Source of the DNA: Trichobilharzia szidati
Taxonomy: Eukaryota > Platyhelminthes > Trematoda > Strigeidida > Schistosomatidae
DNA length: 64,000 nucleotides
NCBI GenBank assembly: GCA_944472155.2
Contig: OX235271.1
Span: forward strand, 101,569,256 to 101,633,255
Direction of reading: 5' to 3'
The translations under genes and the position numbers were made by a program. Positions 32,560 to 43,455 of the stretch are shown here, piece after piece; the stretch's first letter is position 1, and each line of letters opens with the position of its first letter. Under the pieces are notes generated by a model. That model did not search any database and was not told the origin of the DNA. It saw only the letters and a list, made by a program, of their open reading frames with translations.

Positions 32560-33300
32560 AAATCGAATCCCCTGAGCCCATTAACAGTGAAAACAGACAA
32601 CCTAGCTCTTCTATTGTGAAACATATTATAGTTACAGGGAATAATGTTGGTCAAATTAATTATAATCATATTTCAGTAGTTTATACGCAATGATAATTTT
32701 TTGTTTTGGTAATATTTTGAGCAAAATTACTGCCGGTGATCACACCAACTTTTGGAATCTTTTGTACGAATTGAAAAAAATTCCAAAAGTTGGTGTGATC
32801 ACCGGCAGTAATTTTGCTCAAAATATTACCAATACAAAATAGTTATCATTGTGTGTGAGCTACTGAAACATAATCATTATTTATTTGATCTATTTCACAA
32901 TGCATAAACTTCTTACTGACATAAAGCTGGTGTTTACGCCTCTTTTAAACATATCTATGAAACGTGTTTAGGGCGTATCCTGAAGTTTATCGAAGCCCTA
33001 GCGATTAGGAAGTTTAAACTACCTTTTATATAATCAGAAACAGTCCATCATCATATGAAACCTTCTTTGGTGAACTTTGTTTCGATACCAGAAAAGATGT
33101 ACCATTATCGCCTTTCTTCAGTTTATTTATCTCCATTGTTATTTTGACCTTCAATACAGACTTATAATTTAACCTATGTCTGTTATTTTCATATAAGTTC
33201 TTACATGTGTGATCAGACCGTTCGAAATGTGTTGTGTAAGTACACTAAACGATTCAGATAAATTATGTCTTCGTATTGTTTTGTTGAAATTAATCAATGT
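32560..33300 (+). mobile_element. PLE-B: second copy, split by a hairpin insertion
   Basis: The left part (32570-32640) encodes PINSENRQPSSSIVKHIIV. The right part (from about 32930) encodes KAGVYASFKHIYETCLGRIL, EALAIRKFKLP and KPSLVNFV-like, the same C-terminal PLE endonuclease segments as at 1912-2499. Between them lies an inverted repeat (32655-32885). The trailing 33100-33300 matches the downstream part of the first copy (TTTCATATAAGTTCTTACATGTGTGATCAGACCGTTCGAAATG region). Non-functional. Confidence 0.72.
32655..32885. repeat. Long hairpin-forming inverted repeat
   Basis: The inner arms are 32703-32759 and 32780-32836, near-perfect reverse complements. For example TGCCGGTGATCACACCAACT at 32731-32750 pairs with AGTTGGTGTGATCACCGGCA. 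The loop is about 20 nt. Homology continues outward less perfectly (ATCATATTTCAGTAG with CTACTGAAACATAATCAT). It sits inside PLE-B and shares its outer part with the PLE-B start near 1925-1970, so it looks like a fold-back of PLE-related sequence rather than a cut-and-paste element. Confidence 0.75.
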
Positions 33301-33494
33301 ATAGATGCCAGACACTCATTTGTATCTCTTGTATCTTATCAGTCGGTCTAGAGTGGTTTTAAAGGGGTAGTACACAGTGAATAAAGACACAGTTACATCC
33401 AGAAGTATTTTAGTTATTACAGTATCATAAACTGAACGGTATGGATTTCAGTCTCTTTGGAGGAGTAATTGTGCTACAACAGTTTTTATTTCAG

Positions 33495-33800
33495 TAGACG
33501 CAATGGAGTGCATCAGGATTCTCGCCAACCATGCACATGATCGGAGGTTCTACCCCCTGCCGACGCACACCTGACGTCAGTAGTCGGCCTACAAAAATTT
33601 GGGCTATCGATATCACATGCTGAAAATTCCATACTTGTACAAAAAATACGGTGTGAAATCAAGCTATAATCAAAAAAAGAGGAAAGGTCAGGCATAAGGC
33701 TAGCAATCCTATCCCGTAAAAATAAGCACAACTGCTACCAAAACTTCAGAGCTGTAGCTTGAAACCCTATGTTCCACTAGAAAAGTAAAGCAATAAAAAA
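33495..33800 (+). mobile_element. T2/T1 composite SINE
   Basis: Head with altered A-box, then the T2 body (GTAGTCGGCCTACAAAAATT, CATGCTGAAAATTCCATACT, GGTGTGAAATCAAGCTATAA). It is followed after a short A run by a T1 body and ending (GGTCAGGCATAAGGCTAGCA, ACCCTATGTTCCACTAGAAA). Either a T2 copy next to a headless T1, or a chimeric SINE with two tails. Confidence 0.7.
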
Positions 33801-34880
33801 GATGCAATAGCAAAAGATTTGTAAATTTTGAACATTTATTCATTATTATGAACATTAAAAGCTGAGCAAAAAAGTAGTTTTTAAGAATAAATATCTACTG
33901 GCGATAAGAACTTTGATGATTCTGTAAGATCAAACTTTTTTAATTTTATTTAGATATTACAGAAACAGTATCGGCTAGAATTAGTTGGCCTAGTGATCTG
34001 CTACAATGACCATTTAAGTTATTAAAAGACACATTATTGCAGCAAAAGTCACTTTTTGCATAGAAAGTTTGCTCAGTAAACTTTCTGGAAGTGCATCAAT
34101 ATGTCTTCAAGCTAGTCTGTTACATTAACTGGGGTTTCATTCTGTTTATTTGAAACATTCGTTTGTAAAAAGCTAAGTGTCCTTGTCTGTTAGTAATATA
34201 AAAAGAATAGGAAACCCTGGGTATGAGATTAGTGCTTGTTTGCACGGTGAATCTGTAACCTAAAGGAAACCTGTTATCTCTGAGTGTTTTAAATCCATAT
34301 TATACAGCGTAACTTCCCATTGATTCACAGTCAACATCTAGCACTTAAGCAATGCCTAATTCGTGTCTGTTGCTAGGTTTCACTTCAAGTCATTCATGAC
34401 ATGAATAATTTGGTTAATTTAATAGAAAATGTGAGTTTCCTGAATGGTACAGATACGTCTTGACAATAAGCTTTAATAAATACACAAAAACAGCCCTAGG
34501 ACTTTCTGTCATCTCATGTCTGATATTTAACATCATGGTTTCTAATCAACAGGATACCGGCGTATTGTTTCCTGATGGTGTAGGACTCCATAGTTCTGCA
34601 TTAAAGTATCTTTAGCATAAGACTACGATTTCTCTCGACACTTGTTGCAGATAACTTATCACTGTTCATACTGTCTTGTGTTATTCACTTTCGAGTTGTG
34701 AAGTTAGATGATTACTCAGTAAGATTTCTAGATTATGCTGTATGCTGCTTTCAGTCGTATGGCAGGCTTCATAATCACTACAAATTTATACTATACACTA
34801 GCCTCATTCTGATTCAGTTAACCTATTTCATGGCAATAAGATATACCCTTGAATTATTTCTTCAACTTGCTTTATCTTTC
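33801..34880. other. No gene recognised
   Basis: AT-rich, no supportable feature. Confidence 0.4.
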
Positions 34881-35000
34881 GATTTTGACCACGGATTGAT
34901 ATCAGTTAGAGAACCATTGGAAACCAGGGAGCACTGGACAGCTATTTCATCCTAGTTTGGGAATTATCGGCAGTACGCACCCAATAGGGTTTGGACCTTT
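34881..35000 (-). mobile_element. HHR-B fragment
   Basis: Minus-strand tail (GATATCAATCCGTGGTCAAA) and hammerhead-like block (GTACTGCCGATAATTCCC, AAACTAGGATGAAATAGCTG, TCCAGTGCTCCC). Cut off within the head. Confidence 0.7.
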
Positions 35001-35084
35001 TATCCTATGATTTCTCTTTGGTTTTCTAGGCTGAGGCATACTAGGTCCACTGCTAATTGATTTGCCTTTGAATCAGCGAAAACG

Positions 35085-35175
35085 CCATCTGGCGTTTAGA
35101 CCACTTCTATTTGGCTAATAAACACTTCTGGTAGATGTGAATGGTTTCTAGCTACTCAAATCAATAAGTAGTGTG
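35085..35175 (-). repeat. Repeat F copy
   Basis: Minus strand reads TTGATTTGAGTAGCTAGAAA, CCAGAAGTGTTTATTAGCC and GAAGTGGTCTAAACGCCAGA, matching the order at 12540. Confidence 0.5.
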
Positions 35176-35844
35176 TAACAATATCTTGAATCTTTTACCG
35201 ATCCTGTAACTGTTGAAGTATTTTGTTGTTTGATTACGCTTCATTTTGATGCGAAAAAACACTACAGCTACTACTGTTAATAGTCATAGATTAACTACGT
35301 AAATGTTTTCTAAAACGGATCAGGAAGCAGATTTGATAAAAAGACAATTTTTCATCTTTCCTCCTCAACAAATATCTTTGTTGATTAAAAATTGTCTTAG
35401 TTATTATGACAAACATTGTTAATGCATGATTTGTAATGGATTTCTATTGAACAAGTCAATTATGTCGCAGTAATGTAGTCATTTGTTCTTAATGTCACAT
35501 TTCTTTCGATATGAAAAAGAAAAAAGAGAGATGAAGACAGTATTTCCGCTGAATTGACGTCATAAGTATTGATTGGTGCATTATGCGTATATATATATGG
35601 TCTAACTAACAAAATATTCTTACAGTTTATTGAAATTATGCAGTTGCATGAGTAACTGTTGAGAAAATACCCGCATAAATTAGACAGCCATTAAACCAAG
35701 GATAAAAGACTCCCTAGTCTGAAATATCTCGGCCGTTCTTATCCCTGACTTTATACGAGATGGGACCTAGGAGTGTTAAACCTTGAAAATGATGTTTACC
35801 GATCAAAAAACTATCTTTTAAGCAGTTAGTTCTTCGCAAACTAT
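35176..35844. other. No gene recognised
   Basis: AT-rich. AAGACAATTTTTCATC (35340) and the nearby AAAAATTGTCTT form a small imperfect palindrome. No gene. Confidence 0.35.
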
Positions 35845-36160
35845 GTTACCAGATTGACATCAGTTAGAGAAGCACTGGAAACCAGAAAGTACTGGACAGG
35901 CGTTTCGTCCTAATTTGGGACTCATTGGCAGTACGCACCCACTGCCAGGGTTCGAACCCAGGACCTTCCACTTACAAGGCAAGCTCCCGAAAGGTCCTGG
36001 GTCTGAGACCCTGTAAGTGTGTACTGCCGATGAGTCCCAAACTAGGACGAAACGCCTGTCAAGTACTTCCTTGTTTTCAATGGTTCTCTAACCAATATTA
36101 ATCCGTTATCAAACTTGAAACAAATCAAATCCCTGCAAACGAATTCTTGAAAGTTGCCAG
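35845..36160. mobile_element. HHR-B foldback: two opposed ribozymes almost touching
   Basis: The minus part (35845-35985) has tail, hammerhead block and head up to the anticodon-like arm. It switches directly to plus (35986-36160): CGAAAGGTCCTGGGTCTGAG (rest of a head), hammerhead block and tail to GAATTCTTGAAAG. The two hammerhead blocks (complement near 35884-35930; 36021-36066) face away from each other with the two B-boxes between them. Head-to-head inverted repeat with almost no spacer. Confidence 0.8.
36021..36066 (+). ncRNA. Degenerate hammerhead ribozyme (HHR-B type)
   Basis: Helix I GTACTG (36021-36026) with AAGTAC (36061-36066), mostly paired. Core CCGATGA in place of CTGATGA (second base changed). 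Helix II GTCC/GGAC with a long loop, GAAA at 36049-36052, CGCCTG at helix III, then TC. The best-preserved HHR-B fold, but the core substitution should abolish or strongly reduce cleavage. Confidence 0.65.
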
Positions 36161-36283
36161 TTTAGTTTCATATTAGAACACAGTGACATAGTATTATTTA
36201 GTTTCCGATAACGTTGTGAGCGCTATTTATAACTTATAATCATATCAAAGTATACACATAACTTTCAAACACTGTCTATGTCT

Positions 36284-36356
36284 AGGACGAACAGTGTCCA
36301 GTACTCCCAGGTTTCTAGTGGTTCTCTAACTGATGTCAGCTCATGATGAAATCCTC
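36284..36356 (+). mobile_element. HHR-B fragment (3' part)
   Basis: CTAGGACGAACAGTGTCCAG, ACTCCCAGGTTTCTAGTGG and GATGTCAGCTCATGATGAAA: the end of a hammerhead block followed by the family tail. Confidence 0.6.
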
Positions 36357-36562
36357 CATGACTGTCTATGTAGTCTCATTATTTCGTATCATTTAATCTT
36401 GTTGATAATATTAGTTTCCGTACCCTTAGGATTACTAATTTGTCATTTATAGTGCACTTTTCTGTTCATTCGATGAAAACGTATTCAGCGACCAACTTCT
36501 TTCTGTGAACTGTGTTCATTTGTAGGGCTATCACTATATCTTGTCCTGTTGTGTTATTATAT

Positions 36563-37740
36563 ATTATTGTTCCCTTGGGTTCCTAGTGGAACATAAGGCT
36601 TCAACTGCACGCCTGCACTTGCTTCTGTCTTCTGCTGTACTTTTCACCTCCATCCATGTTAATCCATACTGTTTCAACTCTTCTTCACACGATCTCCTCC
36701 ACGTCACCCTTGGACGTCCCACTCGCCGCTTCCCTTTCGGGTTCCACTCGAGCACTGGCCTGACGCGCGATGTCACCCAACGGCCTCCTCAGCGAGTGTC
36801 CAATCCATCTCCACTTTCTCCTGCATATTTGTTGGGCGATTGGTTCTTGTTTTCTTTCTTCCCATAGTTTCTTGTTCGTGATTCTTTCCAGCCATCTGAT
36901 ATTCAGTATAGAACGAAGACAGCTGTTGATAAAGGTCTGCAACAGGCTGTTGGAAATATTCTTTGTGACACACTGGCCAAGTTTATGATCCGTATACAAG
37001 AACTGACTGACTTGACGTTTGTATTGAAAATCCGAATTTTGTTGCTGATGCTGAGTGACGAAGATTTCCAGATTGGTTTCAGTTTGATGAATGTGTTTCT
37101 CGCCTTCCCGATTCTCGATTTGACATCCTCGTCCGTCCGTTTTTCCTGTAGTTGAGACAATGCTCCCTAGATAAGTGAATGAAGTAACCTCTTTCAAATC
37201 CCTCCCGTTGATGGTGATTGGCGCTGGATGTTGCTGCTGCTCTTGTTCTGTTGTTGTTGTTGGTTAGTTATTTTCATAACCTCCGTCTTGTCTATGTTCA
37301 CCTGGAGTCCTGTCTTTGGTGCTTCTTCGACCAGTTTGTCGGTTTTCGCTTGTAAGTCTTCGATTTTGTGTGACATCAAACATAAATCATCCACGCGCAA
37401 AATCCAGGTCTTCTAGATTGTTCACGTCGGTCCAGGATATCCCTGTCTTCTCGTTTCCCACTGTCTGACGCATAATCCAGTCCACCACAATTAGGAATAT
37501 CATTGGTGATAGTAAGCACCCTTGTCTGACTCCTGTGTTTACTCCAAACGCCTCACTGAGTTTTCCGTTGTGGATCACTTGACATGTGCCGTTGACTTAC
37601 AGCTGCTGGATAAGGTTGATGAATATTTGGGGTACGCCGTAGTACTTGAGTAGTTTCCAAATTACTTCGTGGTCAACGCTGTCGAAGGCCTTCTCAAAGT
37701 CTATGAAGTTGAGGTAGAGGTTTGATTGCCGTACAGGTTG
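36563..37740 (-). mobile_element. RTE-2 LINE with reverse-transcriptase motifs, frameshifted
   Basis: Minus-strand order: KAFDSVDHE-like segment (37660-37700), GVRQGCLLSPMIFLIVVDWI (37387-37578), LEDLDFA then VDDLCLMSH (the FADD catalytic motif split by extra bases near 37395), LQVNIDKTEVMKI, KEVTSFTYLGSIVSTTGKTD, ICRRKWRWIGHSLRRPLGDI, LEWNPKGKRRVGRPRVTWRR and VEALCSTRN (36564-36776). The best reverse-transcriptase remnant in the window. At least three frame breaks; the 5' half is missing. Confidence 0.87.
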
Positions 37741-39379
37741 ATTGCCTGTTGTGTTAGTGCATACATTTTACGTGGTAAACATTTATCTGAGTTAGTTACC
37801 GTTTCGGGGTCAATCACACCTATGTTCTAATGACCTAGACTATCTTTCTGTCTCCTAACATAAAGTTTTGAAAATTCTATGAAAGCTTTAGCGCATTTTC
37901 ACTTTTAGCCGTAGATCTTATATTGAAGCTATGTCCACAATCGTAAACTGTGATTGTTTTTATGATACAATAAAGCGAAAATCTGATATTTCTGACTTTA
38001 AGTCCGTATTAGGTTGTCTTCAGAAATGTTACCATAATGTGTCTAGTAAGTAAAATGCACTTACTACTGATCGTCTACATTTAATCTCACTGTGTTCATA
38101 TTCAATGAGAGTTAGTGTAAAACTAAGCACAGATGTAGGTCAGTGACAGTATTTTTTAAAACTGTAATATGAGTAGAGTACTCCAGATTGTAGATAATTT
38201 CCGCCAACAAATCTGTAATCTTTATCAGTGTTATAAAAAAGGTAATTTTCTCAGATGTGTGTGTTATCATTAGACGCCAGAACAAATTACCTTGAAAAAA
38301 CAACTATAAATGGTGAATTTAGTGTGCAGCCCGCAGCAGCAGCAGTAGTAATACTAGTAGCAATTGTGGTTAACATTTAAGTATTTAAAAGAACTGGTAA
38401 ACTAACTACCTGCGACTAATATGTAAATAGTTAATTCTAACAAGAACGAACAAAAAGACAGTCTAGAAGGGAAATAGATAGCAAGAAGAATGATATTCAC
38501 CATGAAATTATGACGTAATATCGGTATTGCAAATTGGCAGCTAAAAAAGACGATAGAAGAAACCAAGACTACTTACTAAAAGTTTCAGTAGTATAAATTT
38601 CTCTTTTCGGCGCGATTTTTTGAAAGAAATAATTGAAAACCTAGATGTTATTATTTTCACATTAAACATTGATAACATCACAGCATTCTGTTCTGATGTC
38701 TACCTTGAGTTTTGCTTATCTCCTACATTGATCAGTGAATGTACAAAAAAAACGGAACTATAAGACATCATATTGATTGGTCTGTCTGTTTGTTGTGTCG
38801 ATGTTTAAATGCTATCGGGATCACCAACTTCCTCATAAATTCTTTGTGGAACTACGTTAGTTTCCTTAAAAAATAAGAAAACATCAATAGATAAATGTAA
38901 AGTTTGCCTGTTGGTTAAAATGTCATCAAATATTTTATTCAAAAATTATTTAGAAATAAGGTTTATGTATGTTTGGCTTTTTAATTCTACCGATTGTCAC
39001 ATAATAATCAAGCTGAGAGAGCCGAGTCCAAGTTACTGGATATGTTTGTCTGTTAAAGTAGCAGAGAATTAACGTTTTAAGTATAAACTGTCAGCCTTTT
39101 TTTTCAAAATCTTGGCACATTTTGTACTTTTAACATTAAAAAGTAGTGAGATCACGTGAGACAGCTCTGGATTGGCAGACAAATAATGAAGTAGTGGTTG
39201 TGCGCCAACCCATGGTAGGCTCATCTTCATTTGTGCTCATTTCTTTTTTATTTAGTGCGGTTAGCACCAACATAAAAAGGACTTATCTAGGCAGTTTGCT
39301 GAATGATAATTAAGAACTTGACAAATTGATGGTTACCTTGGTGATTATAGTGAAATGTTGACCTCATTAGCACAGTTGG
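37741..39379. other. No gene recognised
   Basis: AT-rich. A CAG/CAA-rich triplet run lies near 38334-38360. No coding signal. Confidence 0.4.
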
Positions 39380-39452
39380 GTCTCGTAGATCAGCTGATAG
39401 GGCACTCACCCAATAATTCGAAGGCCATCGGTTTGAATCATGTGGAGACTCA
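39380..39452 (+). tRNA. tRNA-like sequence (pseudo-tRNA or SINE head)
   Basis: GGTCTCG at the 5' end pairs mostly with GGAGACT at the 3' end. TAGATCAGCTGATAGGGC resembles a D arm/A box and GGTTTGAATC a T arm/B box. The anticodon arm is not convincing. Followed by non-coding sequence with no known tail. Confidence 0.35.
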
Positions 39453-40314
39453 AATTTTCTTTTAACCGTTAGTCACCAATCAACACTTTAGAAAAATGAT
39501 CAGTTAACATTATAATTGATTGGTTGGATGAACTTTTTTTTAAAGTCTGATATAAATGGCTATCAAATGGTAGTCACTTCACTTTCTTTTATAATTTTCA
39601 ATCACTCTTGAAAGTCTGAGGGTAGAATGTAAATGTCACGTGAGTCAGAAAACAAGAAAAATTAACTTTTGAATGTCAGCCTGCTTGAATCACTGACTGC
39701 ACTATCTGAATTTTCATCCAACACTATGCACAACATTTTTTACATTTCTGTTTGTTTTAACTAGTCAGTTAAGTCCATGGTTTGCTAAATGTACTCAAGT
39801 ACATTTCAACCTACTGCTGTGCATTTCTCGGTGACGTAAGACAAATACCATTAGGGATTATTTTATTCTTCAGACAGGACAGAACTGCGTCACGCATACT
39901 TTAGATTGCTACTGTACTTGAAGACCCTAGATGAAGAGAGAATATTATGTAATAAATTACTGTGAAAATTTTGCATATTGTATAAACATTTTGTACACAA
40001 CAAAGCCGTTGTTATCATGATTATACTTAAGGCTAAAAATCAGTTGATTACTGTCAATGAAGTTCATTCATTCATCACTTATTGCGTATTAACATGTACT
40101 TTGAAATAAATTTCAGCTTATATTGTGTTTTCTTTTTATGTAATCGACCTATTGATTAGGACAGTAGAATAGCATTTATATATATAAATGTCTACTAAAT
40201 AAATTTTTCAGTGGTTGATGAATTTTCATTTTTTTAGTGAATGAAATATGTTGATGTTATTGGTAAGTTTATTCGGATGGATAACTTTTATTGGGCTAAA
40301 CCTCTTTAATTACC
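39453..40314. other. No gene recognised
   Basis: AT-rich, no supportable feature. Confidence 0.4.
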
Positions 40315-40528
40315 ATCGGTGATTCAATGACAGAACGCTCTCCGACCACGCAAGTGGTCCGGATTCAAATCCTGGCAAATGCATCCCTCAACCTCTCCCA
40401 GTTTACTAGCTGATAGTCAAAGAGGGAAGGTTGAGCATGAGGCTAGTAGCCCTATCCCGTCAAAGTAACACCACTGTCAGTGAAAAGTCAAATCCTGGAA
40501 CCCTATTTTTCACTTAGAAGGCAAATTA
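40315..40528 (+). mobile_element. T1 SINE, diverged
   Basis: Head remnant GAACGCTCTCCGACCACGCA and GGATTCAAATCCTGG, body GGGAAGGTTGAGCATGAGGC and a degraded ending GGAACCCTATTTTTCACTTA. Confidence 0.68.
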
Positions 40529-41205
40529 TCTAAATGTACTGCACTGACTTTGTTAATCTCAAGGATATACATAAATAAAAGGCTATTAATAAAATCATTT
40601 AATAGTTTCCACATCAATTAAGAGGTTGTATGATCAACAGTAATGGTGAAACTTTCTAGGCTAGCTTTAGATTAGCAGACTAAAACTGACGAATGAAGGT
40701 GAAATAAAGAGCCAAGTGGCATCAGAATTCCAGCTGATCTACGGACTGCACATTGAAAGCTAATCAATGAACAGTCTTTTTGCCCATTTCAATAGTTTTT
40801 TTCTATTCTGATGACTCTGGATTAGTGATTAATAGGCAACTGGTTTGAATCCGACCACGATCCAGATTTTCAATTCACCTTCAATTATTATCTTCAGATG
40901 ATTTAAATATGTGGCTTCTTGAAAGTCAAGGCAGTTGTTTGATTACCCTACGGTTATTAATTTCTATCTTATTCAGAACCATTTCTGAAAGAGTCCCTTT
41001 GTATCTTTGTATAAGTCTTTATATTCTGGATCTGATTCGTTCACAAATAATATGGGTAGAAGATTTATACTGTCCTTGGACTTTTCTAATCTCTAACTGT
41101 CTGAATTTTAATTCTATTAATAGTTAATGGTATTGATTTATTAGGCAATTATAGTATAAATACTAATAAGGGGTAGATGATACAGAGGCTTTTTTAAATT
41201 TTAAT
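40529..41205. other. No gene recognised
   Basis: No supportable feature. Confidence 0.4.
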
Positions 41206-41530
41206 TTATTGGTTTGTAGGGATTTTCTTTGATTGGTTAGAGGATTTTATCATGAGCTGACATCCGTTGGAGAATCATTGGAAAACCTACCAGGGAGTAC
41301 TCGACAGCTGTTCCGACCTAGTTTGAGACTCTTCGTCAGTATGTACCCACTGGGGCTCGAACTCAGGACCCGATCCAGTGGCCAGTCCATGAATTCTAAC
41401 TTCTACCAATTTATGACATAGCGCGACCACTTAGCAATGTCTTCTTGGATGAGTAATTGTCCTCCCCTCCATGCGTACTGATGAAGAGTCCCAAACCAGG
41501 GCGAAACAACTGTCCAGTACACCCAGCTTT
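41206..41530. mobile_element. HHR-B foldback element
   Basis: The minus part (41206-41465) has tail from TTGGTTTGTAGGGATTTTC, hammerhead block, shortened head (GGGGCTCGAACTCAGG complement) and part of the leader. It switches at about 41468 to plus GCGTACTGATGAAGAGTCCC, AAACCAGGGCGAAACAACTG, TCCAGTACACCCAGC. Ribozyme-like blocks at both ends on opposite strands. The B-box/head region is partly deleted. Confidence 0.75.
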
Positions 41531-42281
41531 TTTAAATTCATTGTTTATATTTTTCAGCCGCTGACTTTTATTAATATATTTCTTAACCGCAAATTTAAAT
41601 GAGTTATTGCACAGAATTACCTAGACTACCTTCATAGTGGTGAGGGAATAACACATAGGAATTCCGTATATAATGCCAAATTTGCAGACAAATGGTTATT
41701 CCTTTAAAGTAACACTTCCATACTACATATAGAAAGACTAATCAGTAGAAATTTAGGTTACTACTATTTCTAAATAAAGCAATATTATTATGACTACTAC
41801 CCATCTCTTTTATTCCGAGTATTACATAAGGCTACATTTCCGATATTGGGCTCAGATAGCAAGGAAGGAAGAGAGTAGGGCTGGCCACACCAAACATCCA
41901 CAAAAAGACAAACCCATCTCTGCTGAGACTTCAAAGCAAAGAAAAAATAAAGCAGTACAGGAGGATTATTCAATAAGATTCTTGATTTTGTCACTGTCTT
42001 ATCATCACAAGAAAATTCACAAGATTAAATCAGATGAATTCATTCAATAACCATTTGTCCATTATTACTGTATTAGAAAATGTTACGTTAATTTTAAATA
42101 ATACTTAAGCAAATCAGTAAATAGTAGAATCGAAACCAATTTTTGTGTTCAATAGCTTCAATTATTTTTTGATAAAAGTTTAAAAAACTCTGGAGGTATT
42201 TCAAATTTAAAGATTTAAATTAGTTTTTATTGTAGTCTCTTGAATAAATGGCCTAATTTTCAAATGGTGTATGTTAATTAG
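41531..42281. other. No gene recognised
   Basis: The 86-codon frame at 41790-42050 has no recognisable motif. Confidence 0.4.
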
Positions 42282-42520
42282 GTGTGCGTCGACGGCGCAG
42301 CGGTAGAATGCTCGCCAACCATGCAGGTGGTTCGGGATTCGATCTCCGGCCGACGCACTCCTCTACCTCACTAAGCCAGTAATTAGACTGATAAAGAGGG
42401 AAGGTTGGGCATGAGGCTAGCAACCCCATCCCGTAAGAAAATAAACACTACTGCTACAGAAACTTCAGGCCTCTAGTTTGAAGCCCTATGTTCCACTGGG
42501 AATGTAAAGGAATTAAAAAA
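42282..42520 (+). mobile_element. T1 SINE, full length with 12-bp target duplication
   Basis: A complete plus-strand copy: tRNA-like head, CTCTACCTCACTAAGCCAGT, GGGAAGGTTGGGCATGAGGC, AACACTACTGCTACAGAAAC, then the LINE-like ending GAAGCCCTATGTTCCACTGG, GAATGTAAAGGAA and an A run. Flanked by TATGTTAATTAG at 42270-42281 and 42521-42532, which fixes both ends of the element (239 bp). The ending matches the RTE-1 3' end, so RTE machinery probably moved it. Confidence 0.92.
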
Positions 42521-42532
42521 TATGTTAATTAG

Positions 42533-43326
42533 TGATGGTTAGCAGTAAAAATAAATATTCACGTCTAGATACATTTGAAGGCTTTCAGCTGAATATATCC
42601 ATTCATACTGGTACTGGGATTCTCAATTGTATTTACTATCTAAATGCTATTCACTAGGCTACCGAGTGGCAAAAGCTACTTTTTATAATATCTGAATGAG
42701 GCTTCTACGCCAACAGTGGTTGATAGCTTTGGTTCAGTGAAATATCTTACGTAAAATTAAAATTTTAAACAAACCTATGAGCATGTTAACGCTTGAATGA
42801 CCGACAAAAATGTTCAGTTCAAAAATGAATGAAACATATACATATTTCAGGACAAGCTGTTTAGGTCATAGTGTTGTTAACATAAAGGCCAAACACAAGT
42901 TCTTGTTTCCGGTAGCAGGATATGTATTTCCTTATCTTTACTCCTATTGGATTCGATCTTTTCTTTTATAAGGAAGAACTGGGTCACTGCCTGAATTTTC
43001 TAAGCTTGTTTTATAAGTAGAATATTGTACTTTGCGTAAGATTTATTATTTAAGCTTCCAGCTACAGAAATGTATGTTATTATGTAATTACGATTACAAA
43101 CTGCTATTTAATCACTAAACGTTTACGTTTACCCTCACTTTCACAAAAAAGACTAATATTCATGCCTATCTGACGCTTTCATTTGCTTATCTGGTAACTA
43201 CGACTTTCTGACAGTTGAGAGGTGTATTTTGTGAAGCCAGATTTGCATATATGTATGTGTGTATAGTGTTCATGGTTGTGTTAGCAAGATATGTTTCTCC
43301 ACTTTTTTCTTCATGAGCCTTACTCA
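42533..43326. other. No gene recognised
   Basis: No supportable feature. Confidence 0.4.
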
Positions 43327-43455
43327 TCCTGGATTCAAACCCCGGTGGATGCGTACTGCCGATGATTCCCAAACTAGGATGAAACAGCTTTCCCGTACTC
43401 CCTGGTTTTCAGTGGTTCTCTAACTGATATCAATCCGTGGTCAAACCCGTAAAAA
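43327..43455 (+). mobile_element. HHR-B fragment with hammerhead-like block
   Basis: Begins in the head (GGATTCAAACCCCGGTGGAT), then GTACTGCCGATGATTCCC, AAACTAGGATGAAACAGC, TTTCCCGTACTCCCTGG and the tail TGATATCAATCCGTGGTCAA. The core carries the family's CCGATGA and helix II is weakened. Confidence 0.75.
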
